Positions 48,101 through 60,568 of a stretch of 64,000 bases of DNA are shown one piece after another. A program made the translations under genes and the position numbers. The stretch is from positions 1,099,989 to 1,163,988 of the forward strand of contig CABFPE010000080.1 of assembly GCA_900660155.1 (NCBI GenBank). The letters run 5' to 3'. This DNA comes from Hofstenia miamia. Taxonomy: Eukaryota; Xenacoelomorpha; Acoela; Hofsteniidae. The notes under the pieces were generated by a model, which made no database searches, was not told where the DNA came from, and saw only the letters and a program-made list of their open reading frames with translations. Position 1 is the first letter of the stretch; the number at the start of each line of letters is the position of its first letter.

Positions 48101-51100
48101 TATTCCATTGCAACAAATGGTGGTCAAGCGCCTGATCCCAGAATAATAAATATGAGATTGGCCGTGCTGCTAGCTGATAAGTTAGACTTGCCCAATCATC
48201 ACAAATAGGATAGGAATTGCAGCAACCAGAGCCTCAATTATGTTTCTCAAAGTTTTCATGGAATTCACATGCCAAAGAGTCGTCCTCAATGAAGAAGTAA
48301 TAAAATTATTAAAAAAATCGCCATTACAAAAAAATTAAACAGTGTTGCATCACATGATATTTCACTGCTTTCAGAGCATGATTCCCGGTATATATTTAAC
48401 TCATTAATGACGCCTATTCAGTTGAATATTTACGTCGATGTCCCTTATCCCTCGGGATCAATTGCTAACGGACGCAATATCTTTTTTGCAGTATTTTGTT
48501 TAATTTTTATACGCAGACCGTACGAATGTCTTGCTAAAATATAGGCTACGGTTCACTCAACCTTAAACATACATGCTACTACAAGTTCTGTTGTAAGCAA
48601 CTTAACATTAATTTTTTCCAAAAAAAGTAAATGAGGGTGCGCATCTTGAGTGTTGTATCTAATAAACATCCTCGGCAGCTAACCGTGTTCTGTGTGCGGA
48701 GTGTATGAGATTTTGGTATTGCATGTGGGTAAACCAGCCACGGGTTCCAGCTGATTGCCCTTGTGAGAAAAAATGAAAATTATTGCATCAACTCAATTAG
48801 CAATGATTTTCATTCAGTTAGTTCAGAAAATAATTAACTGAAATTAGAATAATGAAAAACGTCCTAAATCTCAATAGCAATTCAGAAAACCTTAGGAAAA
48901 TATCTCGATATTAGAAAAGCTTAGATAATTTGAAACTAAAAAAATAACAGAGAAATAACACACTAGTTGGCGTTACTAGTGACAAGCATATCAGTTCTGA
49001 ACTCTGATATGTCATACGTGTAGATGACTGTAAGTGTTTAAGTAAGCTTTTATGAAAAAATGTTAGCATAAAAATAAACCGGCATCAGTAATTCTTGTTA
49101 ATAATTAAATATTCGCACGACGTAATGCAAAATGTGAAAAAATGCGATTCAAATAATTTTTTATCAAAAATGAAATATTTAGTAGTCAATTAAAAAGTAC
49201 GCATTAACAATATTAACAGAATGATTGGCAGTAATAAACAGTTGAAATTTAGCCAATGAATGGCAAATTATTACATCATTTGAGACCTTGCCATCAATCA
49301 AACTAAGCAGCGTGCTTAAGATGGAGAAATGAAAAAAGTAGCTAAATGCAGTTTGACAGAGTGCTTAAAATGAAATCAACTACAATGCTAGAGAACTATC
49401 TAAAACAAAGCGTTACCTTACGCTTCAACATTCTAAAATCACATCTCTAAGGAACTAGAAATTTTAGAATTCGGAAAACGTATTTATCAGTTTCAGACAG
49501 GGTGGAAAAGCAAATTTTAATCAATGTAAGCCTACTTAAAATACGGCCAGGCCATCTACAGCATTGTACTGATATAGGAGGCGAGGTATTAGCGCATTGA
49601 GATGCGTGATACATTCAAAAGTAATACTTAAAAAAGCAGTCAATTTGTTTTAGAATTTTTTGTTTTAAAAAGTCTGATAAGTTCCATAGTTTCTGTTCTT
49701 TTCTCGCTAATAGTTGAAGAAGTAAATCATGAATTTATTGTTTTATAAAAAATTATTTAATAAACAAGTAATTATGAACTAAATAATTAGTAATTAAGTG
49801 TAAAAAAATACATACTAGAAAATTGCGATGGTTTCCTATCACATTTGATTTCTACATTGCCTCCTATTTTCATTGCTTGCTTTGGATGTCCTAGCCATAT
49901 TTTAAGTAAATCATGTGTGATATACAGAATACAAAAATGGCAAAATAAAAAGAAAATCCAAATATTTATTAAAATGATTTTAGGGTATTAATATCAGTAT
50001 CAGAGGCCTGTACCCGGCTCTGATCAATACACTCTTATCAAGAAAAGCTTGAGAAACAAACGGATATTAGTAGAATAAATTTCACGTAATTCCTATACAT
50101 TTTAATTAGGAAAGCGGTCCCTCATTTCCTTTGATTACAATTCAATAAAATATCTTCCACTGATGACGTTGCTAATGAAAACAATATAAAAAAGCGTCGC
50201 AAATAATTATCGGCATAAAGATGAGAAATATAAATTAGACTCCCAATTTGAATTCGCATTAACACAAATCTTTCATAACTGGCCAGCCGATTAATTATTG
50301 TGTCAATGGAATTAAATAGAAGCTACCGAAATAAATCAACTCGCAAATTAAAAGGCAATAGCTAAAAAGAGCAAATTTTAATTTCTATTTCATATTAAGA
50401 GAAAAAGCTAATCAAAATTCGTGGGAGTTGGGGCAACGACGAAATTAAATCATCAGCAATGCACTCACATGCCAAAAGCTAGTGCACAACAAAATTATGT
50501 CGCACGCAGATTTTCAACGTATAGCATCTAAGCTGAAACTGGATTTTACCCGTTCAGATTATATGTATTTTAAATAAGATACTTTTTAAAAAATAAATTA
50601 TAAATAAAACTATATAAAGAGCGATAATTGTGTTTATCGAAATTTTACAATTGCTTATCAGGAGGAAAGAAAATTTCACTTTCGGGAACGACTGGGTAAG
50701 GTAAGAAAGCAGTCTTTGCGTTCGAATGATGCATTAAAAAATATATTTTATGTCTGGGATTGAACCAGAGCGAGGCGAAAGTAAGTGAATTGTTAATTTA
50801 AATTATAAATTGTTTATTAAACTGGAGTTAGGCCAAACCAATTGGAAACTAGTCGTACAAGGTTGAATCTCTACCTATTTTTCTAGCTCCAGTCTAATTC
50901 ACCTGTACATGTACAATATTGTCAAACTAATGTAATCGAAGAACTCGTAAAAATGGAATTATCAACTTAGACAAATTTATTGCGCAATTTTGAAATAGCA
51001 AGTGCTTACAGGGTCAGGAAATTAAAAGCTTCGAAATAGGTTCTTAACACTTTTATGACGCATTCTTCATCGATGAAAAATCCGCAAATTTAGAAAGTAA

Positions 51101-51714
51101 ACAATTCAAAAATAACGGATTTATAACTTGAAAAGAACGAACAACCAAATAACGAGTTAAATCTTGGTACCTGACGTTTGCAAATGTCATCTAACCTGGA
51201 ATCGGAAAACATTATCAACAGTTCACGTAGATGCCATTGTTCTCCTGTGTAGAGATCCCGATATACTTGACATAGTTCGAAACTGAAGTAACATGTTAAT
51301 GCATTTGGATTAGTAATGTGCGGATTCAGCTTATTTTAACGCTGCGCCCACCCTTCAAGAAACACATTCTCAACTGTCTCCACCCGTATCCGCATTTGTT
51401 TATCCATACCCGAGAATGGCATCTTATTTGTTATTAAACTATTAGAAAATTTTCTAATAATTTTTTTTTAAAAAATATTGTTTCGAAGACTTGCAATGTG
51501 GAATGAAACTTACCCATCCCAAATTTGTATGCTCGAGTTGGCATTTTTTTTAAATTTGAGCTTATTATTCGGCAGTTGGCCACGCAAAAAATGCTAACAG
51601 AATAGGATTCAAAACTTGAGCAAACAATATCGATTAAATAAATGTAAGAAAATGAATTATATTAAAGTAATTTGTATGAATTTGAAAAATGATTTATAGC
51701 TATAAACTACTCAC
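45160..51714. other. Gene-poor remainder of the PEDS1 intron
   Basis: AT-rich, with no supported gene. A fragment starting TAGTAATGTGCGGATTCAGC at about 51,311 and Tyr/Pro-like CCCGTATCCGC words to about 51,415 look like a degraded hAT MITE without a clear second end. Confidence 0.45.
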
Positions 51715-52146
51715 GGTATTTGTGCAAACTATCAGCAGGGTGAAAGTGAAAATAAAGAGACAATAAAAAGAAGATGTAGTTTGGTAGAAGGAACAGTAGA
51801 TTTGATGGCCAAAAAGTGGTACAGCGAACATACACAGATCGCCACTAGTTTCTATAAAATCATGGCGTGTGATTGCCGTCGGGTCTATATGGTGCTCTCT
51901 GAATGGACGAATAAATGCCTTTCCTAACAGCAGCAGATCCACGGAACCCCACGTATCCGCACTCCAGTGTACAAACCCTGAGAGAAAGTCCGCCAACAAT
52001 CCACCTGCGACTAAATAAAGTTCAGTAATTGAGGCGGACACATAACCTAATACATCAGTGACAATGACAACCGACCATATAATTCGAGAAGTGCTAACAT
52101 ATACAGTGCTTGCCATAAATATACACATACTCCATTTGATAAACAA
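51715..52146 (-). CDS. PEDS1: Plasmanylethanolamine desaturase (TMEM189/Kua domain), upstream exon
   Basis: Contains [25 protein letters not shown], then [19 protein letters not shown] and [15 protein letters not shown], close to the human sequence, followed by a hydrophobic segment ending CTNT. The HW, REHH and HDF histidines are the first half of the metal-binding set. The exon ends ACC|GTGAGT (GT at 51714-51713) in phase 0; human continues TNQIHKW where this gene gives TNT|FHKW. The upstream edge is uncertain: the frame is open to a Met at 52146, but a real acceptor may lie inside (for example TATGTTAG near 52100 or TTTATTTAG near 52022). The human N-terminal cytosolic part is not seen and may be in an exon further right. 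Confidence 0.92.
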
Positions 52147-52199
52147 ATTTTACAAAGATTAAAATTGGAATTTCCTTTTTAGCATCAGGATCCATTTTG

Positions 52200-55100
52200 G
52201 TGCGAATTCAAATTGGGCATTAGTCTCAATGCTATGCTAAGAAATAGCTCCAATGAATATATACGGTATGTAGAGTGTATCAAAAACTAGAATTTAACGT
52301 AAAAATAGTAGAATATTTAGAAATTGTTGCTATAAATCTCGTTGCTTGCTACTCTTTATGAAGGTTCCTTCAATCCAATATGATTTTTACAAGGCTTGAA
52401 TATCTATTTCTGAAATTTCTGAATATACTCATACAAATTTGGGAATATACGATTCTTTGATGCATTTCGCAGATGTTCTACATTTATGGAGCTGTTTTAA
52501 GGGTCTCAAATAAAAAATTAAAACGAAGTTGGAATTCTCAAACAAAAATTGATTCTGGCGCTAAAACACAAACTTCCAATTTTAATCCATGCAGAAACCA
52601 CTTGTCCAGTGTATGGACATTTACGGTGATCACTTTATAATGATTTGCCAGTATAATAATGTGGTATAACACTATTGAGACAATTCTAAGAAAAATTTTG
52701 GAAATTGCTCTACTTGAAGCATGCATGAAGTATGGGAGTGATAAAGCAATTCTAAAAAATAACACTGTTTAGATACCAATATTGAACATCTAAGTTGGGG
52801 TTTCGTTATTGTTGACAAAAGAAAAGGCCGAATCTATTAATATAGAAAAATGTAGTCACTCGTTAGGGAAATAATGAAATGCCATTGCATAAAGGGAACG
52901 CTAAATTCTGTAGTTAACAATAAAAAATGCACACAGCAATGAAATAAATTCACCATGAAATATAGTGATGGATGGCAGTACAAAAATAACAAACCCAGCA
53001 TCTTTAGAATGTATGCTGTACAGTTAGGGTTTAATATTTCATGCGTATATGTATTCTACTTTAGGACAACAGTAGTAGATTTCTGCGAAAATTAAACCTA
53101 GAATATAATGGTTTCACTAGAATTCTTCCCAGTTGCCTTCCTTTAATATCCTGGTTCCACAGCTCCTTATTGTCGGGCATCCGAACTTTCAAACTCATTG
53201 AAAAATTATACGCAAAATTTGCTGTTCAAGGTCCACCAGAATCCAACAAAACATATGGGAATAAACAACCTGACAAAGGGTAGTAAATAGCTATCATTTA
53301 GAACTATTTTTTTTTAATTTGCAACATGCAGTACATAACTAATTATATAACAAATCCAATTTAATAATATTAATGATACCTTGGAAAAATAGCTTCTAGA
53401 AATGTAAAATTATAGCAAATTTCAATTTAAAAACTCCATATAAATGAATAGATACCAATGAGATTACTAAGACATTGCAAAAATCAAATGTATTGTAAGC
53501 AATAACATTGTGAGTTAAACTTAAGATGAGTTGATATACTAAATGAATGATAGACTTCTAACCTGACTGGTATACACAGTCCTAAATAAAAATAGATATA
53601 ATTGTTCTATAATTAGGAAGGACGACTAGAATTCTAATTGTCCCTTTACTTAACGGTCAGATAAGTTTAAAGATCGCATTATTAGGGTGTTTATTCAAGA
53701 AAAGGCTAAACACCAATACCAACTTCCGCTAAAACCTATTTCCATAAAATGACGTAGTGGTTTACTAAAAGTAAATCTATAAGGTTTTTGTCAAAATTTA
53801 ATGACCTGTAATACCATGAATAAATGCGCTCTGGACTCCGGATCTAAGATTTGAGATTTGTAGTCCAAAAAGGCTTATTATATGGAATTTTTTCTATTCA
53901 TAAATTATGCAAATTTTATAAAGATCACGATTACGATAAAATTGACAAGTTAGAAATTTTGTGGTAAGTTAGAAATGATCACAGAAAAATAGAATGCGAG
54001 TCAGGCACAGAGGATAAATCAGCCTTTGACCATCACAAGAGACAATGCATTGATAAAAATTGTTAAATTTTTTAAAGAAATTGTTAAGATTTGGCACAGA
54101 TCTTCAGCTTGCAAACTACATTTGGTAAATCGAAGGAATGTTTGTCAAGTTCACAAATTGGCATTTCAAGGCAGAGGATGGAAAGACGAAAGGCTGATAA
54201 GGAAACTTGGGAAAACAAAGTGCAGTGCGCGGAGTGAGTAGGTTTGTGGAAATTGGAGTTTGAGAGTAGAATTCGAGCGATATTTTTAAAAGAGCTGATT
54301 TTAAAATGTAATTGAAATTCTTTGAAAACGCATTGAACGCAATAGATGCATCTGATAAACAAAGCGGCCGCAGCGGATATAATATTTATTCTGTCTGGCA
54401 AATTAACATCGCCAAACAATTGTTTATCTACAAGTCGTAAACTTTTTCACTACAAAGATATGCCAGTTAATTGTGTTTCCCAAGGCAATTTAGTTTTTCA
54501 TCATCGCTTACTAGCTAATTACGTATTCATAAAACCAGAGCTCTATTCATCAAATCATTTACATGTAACCAAATTCACATAAAACTATTTTCAGGATCAA
54601 TTCAGTAAAGCATATAGCAGCAATAACGTGAAAAGATAAAATCAAAAATCAGGGAGCAAATGTCAATGACCTTTTGTTGGAATTCTGAGAATATCAGCAT
54701 TGCTAAAATTGAAATAATTTGCACTAACGAATCCATAAATACAGCTAGATAGGACTTCGAGAGCCACTCAGGCTACTTTTAGAAAATTTGTTATGGCCAT
54801 CACCAAACTAAGGATTGATATAGCTAAACTGTGATTTAAGTTCTCAGAAAAAAATCATCACTGGAAAATTGAAAACCACTTAAGCGGGAGACACTTAATG
54901 AGGATTAGGTTAAGTATTATAATTCAGTATGCTGGTCCTGATTATGTACATTTAATTATATTTGTACCCTATCACCATTTCTTTGGGACAACAACGAAAA
55001 GAGCCAACCATATGTATATGTGCATAATTCAAGAACTAAACTCGAAAATTGGGATTTTGATAAGCTGCCAGATTCTCCGATGCATTTGAAGTGATTATTG

Positions 55101-55770
55101 CGCTAAATTCTTAAAGACTTCGCCCGAGAATTGTTTTTTAGGTTTACGCTTAAATTACAATGACCACCACAATTAAATAACTCTGACAAAGCGCCTGATA
55201 ACCCAACATCTTTTAATTTCTTAATATTTATCCACTATAACATGATTCTCAGTTTTGCTATTCCGAGAGAAACGTAATAATCAAAACATGAAATTTCAAA
55301 TATATACAAAAATAAAAGGGTAAAATTCAAATGTTCAAATCAATTGTAATATAACTACTTTATCAATCTGAAATTGCAAACACGTTTGTGTAGCAACTAG
55401 CTGCTATTCTATTATATTAATGAGCGAAGCACTTTGCATATCTTCGTTAAAAGTTTGATTCATGAACCTTAAATGAGATATATTTGATTTAATTACTTCG
55501 ATAATAAAATGCAATAAAATTTATGATAGTTTCATTAACTGCTGCGATAAAAAGTCGACAGAAAGCTCGTTAATTTTAAGTTATATTCGTTAGATAATAA
55601 ATTGCAGGATGGCACAGTATTTTTCGTAATTTGATGACGCCGAAACTTCCTCACTATGTTGTTGCCCACTAAAATAATTAGAAATTCTACGAAAAGTTTA
55701 AAAAGAAGAAAGCATAAACTAACAGATTCTAGGCATCTACACTTCATAGAAGATTATTCATTAGGGGATA
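52200..55770. other. No gene seen upstream of the PEDS1 exon
   Basis: The N-terminal exon and promoter of PEDS1 would be expected here or further right on the minus strand. No block resembling the human N-terminal segment was found. Several short frames lack recognisable content. Confidence 0.45.
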
Positions 55771-56306
55771 CAAACTTGTCAACGAGCCGACCCGAGCTTG
55801 AGCACTGGGTTTGATATACAACGAGCGTTTATTAAGTCAATGAAATTTATAGTTCTGCTTTTCAATTTGTTCATGCAGATTTTTTTATTTTTTCATTCAA
55901 TATACTTTTTTATAATCTTTTTTTAAAATGTTTATTAAATAATAGGAAGAGCTATGTAAAAAATTCTCAGAGACAAGCATCATTCAATGGCTCTATGCAG
56001 GGGCGTACCAGGATTTTCTGACGGGGGGACATCATTGTCATTCTCTAATGCGAAAATTTTTGTAAATATTGAGAAAATAGATCCTAAAAAATGCATTTCA
56101 TGATCCTAGATTTTAATTTTTTCAATTTTTTACGAAAAATTTTTTGATTTATCCAGTCAAAATTAAATTTGGAAACCTGACGGGGGGCATTCCACCATGT
56201 CCCCCCCTGGGTACGCCACTGGCTCTATGTGGCGAGCCGAGCTAAAATACTCAAAAGTAAAACGAGGCGAGTCGAACTTGAAAATATCGGCGCGTTGATA
56301 AGTCTG
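55771..56306. mobile_element. GAGCCGAGC-type MITE, copy 1, split by a nested MITE
   Basis: Starts CAAACTTGTCAACGAGCCGA and ends GCGTTGATAAGTCTG, an imperfect inverted pair with GAGCCGAGC words near the right end. The body matches copy 2 at 56915-57252 in the same orientation, for example the shared run TAAATAATAGGAAGAGCTAT. The flanks share only GGGATA, so its own target duplication is unclear. A 224-bp MITE with its own 8-bp duplication interrupts it at 55998-56221. Confidence 0.75.
55998..56221. mobile_element. Nested hAT-type MITE with target duplication GCTCTATG
   Basis: Ends CAGGGGCGTACCAGG and CCTGGGTACGCCACTG are inverted repeats with a few mismatches, and G-runs stand inside both ends. 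It is flanked by perfect GCTCTATG on both sides (55990-55997 and 56222-56229). It resembles the MITE at 33008-33280 in its ends and G-runs. It entered copy 1 of the GAGCCGAGC MITE and is therefore younger than it. Confidence 0.87.
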
Positions 56307-56914
56307 GGATAAAATGATGCTATTTGATTTTTTCGATTGGATTGGATGCCATTCTTGTTAAGAACAATAGCGTTGTTGTTCACAATCACAATATTTTTAT
56401 GACTATCTAGTTCACACAGTTTCAGAAAATAGATGGTTGAATGTTTCCAATGGTATAATACAAAATGACTTCGAATTCTATTGAGAATATAATTACGAAT
56501 TTGTATCAAAGTTTTGGAACGCTTGTAGTTGCAAGATCGATCTCTTAATATTTTCCATAGTACGCGATGCTGCGTCTATTTTTTAAAGCAGAAATCGTTT
56601 AACGCATGTGTAAATGGGAATAATAATAAATATTTAATATATACAAAATCATCACTAGAAATTCAAGCATTTAACATAATTACTTGGAATTCATTTGAAT
56701 AATTTAAAATGTGATAAACTAGTTTTATATAAGATTTCCATTTTCGATTAAATTAAATTCATTCAAGACGTCGCCATTCGTTTTAAAAAAATCGGCTAAC
56801 ACTGCGACTCCGCCTACACGCCAATTTTTAAGGTTGAAAAAGGAATTTGCATAAAACATGGAAAGCTATGGATGTTCTGCGACTAATAAAATAAGCAGTT
56901 TATTGTATTAAACT

Positions 56915-57252
56915 CAGACTTGAGCAGAGTATTGCATATACAACGAGCCCAAAACGAGCCGTTGTTAAGCAAACCAAATTTATAGTGCTGCTTGTTAATT
57001 GTATTATGCAGATTTTTCTTATTTTTTCATTCAATATTCATTACTTATAATCGTATTTTAGAAATTTTTATTAAATAATAGGAAGAGCTATTGAAAAAAT
57101 TCTGAGAACACAATATTTTTAAAAAAATACCGAACTGAGTCGAGCCCCATTGAAAGATTTTCTTTGGCGTACCGAGCCGAGCCGAGCCAAAATTACTCAA
57201 AATTTAAATGAGCGGAGCCGAGCTTAGAAATTACGGCTCATTGACAAGTCTG
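56915..57252. mobile_element. GAGCCGAGC-type MITE, copy 2, with target duplication ATTAAACT
   Basis: Starts CAGACTTGAGC and ends CATTGACAAGTCTG, flanked by perfect ATTAAACT on both sides (56907-56914 and 57253-57260). It is 338 bp long, non-coding, with repeated GAGCCGAGCC words near the right end. The 8-bp duplication and CAG start suggest hAT. Confidence 0.87.
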
Positions 57253-57260
57253 ATTAAACT

Positions 57261-60175
57261 AATGCACCCACATTTCAAAAACGATACTCTATAAAAATCA
57301 TCACATTTTGTGTAGCCACCCAAAATGTAATTGTGCCAGCATACCCATGGTCTGGGATGAGTGAGCATTAATAAACTACATCTTGATAAAATTGGTGGGC
57401 ATATCTTTTCGGACAAACATTTGATTCTGCATTATTTACACAATATTGGCTGCTTTGTAGATATAGGCTGGGCTCATTCTTTGCCAATCCTGTGGGCCTG
57501 GTCTTGGGTCAAGCTATGGCTGTGGAGAAAGTTGCACCTGACATTCAGAACCAGTTATATCACTGGTATGAAGATGAAATTCAAGTCGAGTTCAAGTCAA
57601 ATTGAAACTAAATATAACTGTTACCCCACATAAATGTACAACAGAAATTCAGCATGTTAAACCAAGCCTGATGTCTCACAACAGCGAAAGGTCGATGCAT
57701 TTTTCGATAAAAACAGGCAAACATTTAATAAAAATGGACTCCATTCAAACAAATATCGAATTAGTTTTGAGTACTCGAAATGTCGAGTTGAGTTTTTGGA
57801 CCTCGCGTAGAGTTCAAGTATTCGTAGGACCTTACCTTAAACATATTTTAAAAAATATTTCTATTACCACTAGAAAAATATTCCATCAACAGTATAAGAA
57901 TGTCACTTTTGCAGAATAGGATCTTGGATTGAAATAACATAGGAGAGATTGAATTAACAGAATATATGAAATTTTGAACTCATTCTCATGGCGTGTGCGT
58001 AAAAAATTTCACAATTCTGCACTTAGTGCAAGAAATAAAAGTGTGAACGCTGAAGCAGATGGAATTTATGAATGAAATGGTAAAAATAAGAAGTTGGAGA
58101 TGAAAGATGCGTCTGGAAGTTGATATTGTGAAAATAAAATTTAGCAATTGAGAGATTAAAGATTAAAGCAGGAGCGTAAAAAGAATACGGAATTTAATAA
58201 AATTCAATGTGACCATTAGAAGACTATAAAGTCAAATGGATTTCCCTTTGGATAAATAACTTTGTTGACAGTTTGTAAATATTAATTAGGTCTAGGCGAC
58301 AAAAAGCACAGAGATTAAACATTTGGTTTGCAGACAGCAAATTTAAAAGCAGTGCGATATTTTTAAACGCAAATATTTGATACTTCATAAGTGAGAGAAA
58401 TCGCGTTCGTTTAACAAAACAACTACTCTTTGCAGATCTTCATTGAGTGCACTCGAAAATATAGGCGTTTAACAGCCATGCATTGTATCGCTAAAGACAT
58501 ATACTGAAGTAGTTGGTACACAAATCTAAGATAGCAGAAAATTTGCTCCAAACTATTTCATAGCACCATATTATAACGAAAGCGATATTCCAATTAACAA
58601 TACATTTTAGTTTGATAACCTGATAACGTAAAACTTAACTATTCTTTGAAAATGTACACTCCTGTATCTTAAAACTTAACTCACCGTAGATTTCTACGTA
58701 AGTTTCATTTTGAGAAACCCATCTAAATATGGGAATCTTTTATATGAATATAGTGATAAATACTAAATTTATAGTGGTTTCATAAGATAAAACCATGTTT
58801 TCAAAAAATTGAATAAAAAGGGTCGTAGAAAGACTCTCTCTGATGTGTATACATATGCACTTAAGATGATTAGATTTTGTACAACTTGCAAATAATAGTT
58901 TTATAACAATTTCAGGAAAAAAAATTGAACCATCGCTGTTGAATATTTTCTAAGACCGTGTCTTCTTGCGTTTGAATGAAAGAGATGAAATAAATAATAA
59001 TTAAATACAATATCTGCTGAAAAGAAAACTGAATAAATAATTACAGATCTGTACAACCTTCAGAATTTCATGATTCTCAAAAACTTATTTAAATACTTGT
59101 ATACAACTATGCGCATAAAATGTGATTAAGTAAAGCAAGCAGTTAAATAATACAGCTTATCTATGTACCTCTAAACACTTCAAGTGTATAGTTCAAATAA
59201 TGATCATGAGTTTCCTGGTTGCACAAATGCTAATAACCTCCAATTAACTTTCAGTTTTTGTATTTTACGAAATTTGGATTCTTCTTTTCTTTCCGGTCTA
59301 TGTCAGGAATAAGTTAGTGTCTGGTTCGAATTTCAGACGTGCAGGCCCCAGACAATAAGTAATCAACTAATAAAAAAACTTGTTAGGAATGGTAACTGCG
59401 CAATGTCTAAGACAATGCGACTCCTTAACTGAAATTTGAAATTATATTAAATGTAGAATACGCGGAAAAGAGGGCATCGTCGACTAATTAACTTCAGCAG
59501 TTAACTACAGCAAAGAAATAACAAAAAGTGATAACATTGAATTGATAAACTTATAAAGTTAATATGCCGATAGTAGGCGGAAAATATTAAACTACTGGTT
59601 GTGAAACAGGTCACGTTCGGCTTTGTATGAAGCACAACGGTTCAATCTCTTTGCCAGTCAGTTTTTGTTGGGGCTATCACGACTCACGGCTATTAATTTT
59701 ATGGTCGATTAATCGCACACAAATTTAATCGATCAATGGATTAATCGCTTACTTTCGTCGCACTAAAATAATGAGACAATTAATTTTTCATTCAGAAATT
59801 TGCTTTTCTACATTAACAGTGCCGAATGAAGCCATCTGGGTGGTCGAATATCTCAAGCTATTGAAATTAGTTGCGCTATAGGGAATTAGGGTTCTGCACG
59901 ACGATTCAGTCCTTTGGGATTGTAACCTGAGAAAAATATTTCAGGAAATTGGCAAATGAGAAATTATGTCCAGATAGAACTGGATTAGGCCATAGCTTAT
60001 ATTTAAGAGAAAATTGGCAAAAATTAGTAATTGTCCTGAAGTTCGTGAACCCAGTTACTTCAGTTCTGGCTCCAGTTATTTTTAAATATTTCATACTACC
60101 AATATTAATGTTATAACTTATAAAGTCATTCATTAATGACATGAAATTGTGACAACCGGGTAAAAAAGCATCCGC
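57261..60175. other. No gene seen
   Basis: The frames at 57361-57633 and 57602-57919 are open but carry no recognised domain. Near 59,705-59,752 there are ATTAATCG/TTAATCGAT words that may be a repeat scrap. Confidence 0.45.
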
Positions 60176-60183
60176 GTTAGACC

Positions 60184-60560
60184 TAGGACTTCATGGGTAC
60201 GGGTAAAATTCGAGTAGATTAAATTAACTTATTTCGTCTTATTAGATGAATCTGTTTATTTATTAGTTTGTTTGTGCCTAGCTCTACTTGTAGAGTCTTT
60301 CATATATTTTATATACTGCCAATTATTCTCAACCAGAATTTCTCTAATACAACATGTTTTAATGTAAGATAAGATCATTCTATTACAGTATAGAAATTTA
60401 CATGTATTGTCAATAAATGATTTTTGCGGCATTATTAATATTCAATTTTTCTGGTTTAATTATTTACAGGCGGTACGAGTACAAGCCTCACGGGTACGGG
60501 TATCAATTATCCAGTAATGGGCGGGTATGGGTATGAAAACCCCCTACCCACACACCTCTA
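60184..60560. mobile_element. hAT-type MITE with target duplication GTTAGACC
   Basis: Begins TAGGACTTCATGGGTACGGG and ends CCCCTACCCACACACCTCTA. The inverted ends are imperfect (TAG....TGGGTA.GGG shared). Perfect GTTAGACC lies on both sides (60176-60183 and 60561-60568). Its internal GGGTACGGGTA words recur in the fragments near 4,800-5,200 and 51,300-51,420. Length 377 bp. Confidence 0.82.
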
Positions 60561-60568
60561 GTTAGACC

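Larger units (their letters stand above)
21265..51714 (-). other. PEDS1 intron (30,450 bp) with a nested gene and many repeats
   Basis: The donor GTGAGT and acceptor TTTAG flank a phase-0 junction where the protein aligns to human PEDS1 without a gap, so no exon is missing in between. The intron holds, on the opposite strand, an intronless acid phosphatase gene and the terminal exon of a spliced relative, plus a Tc1-like element, a hAT-like element, a MITE, a decayed hAT transposase and a LINE 3' end. It also contains a 1000-N gap and two duplicated segments at single Ns, so its true length differs. Confidence 0.85.

Noticed and set aside
59309-59345. tRNA-like T arm around GGTTCGAATTTC
   Set aside because: The stem and loop sizes do not fit a tRNA and no other arms are present.
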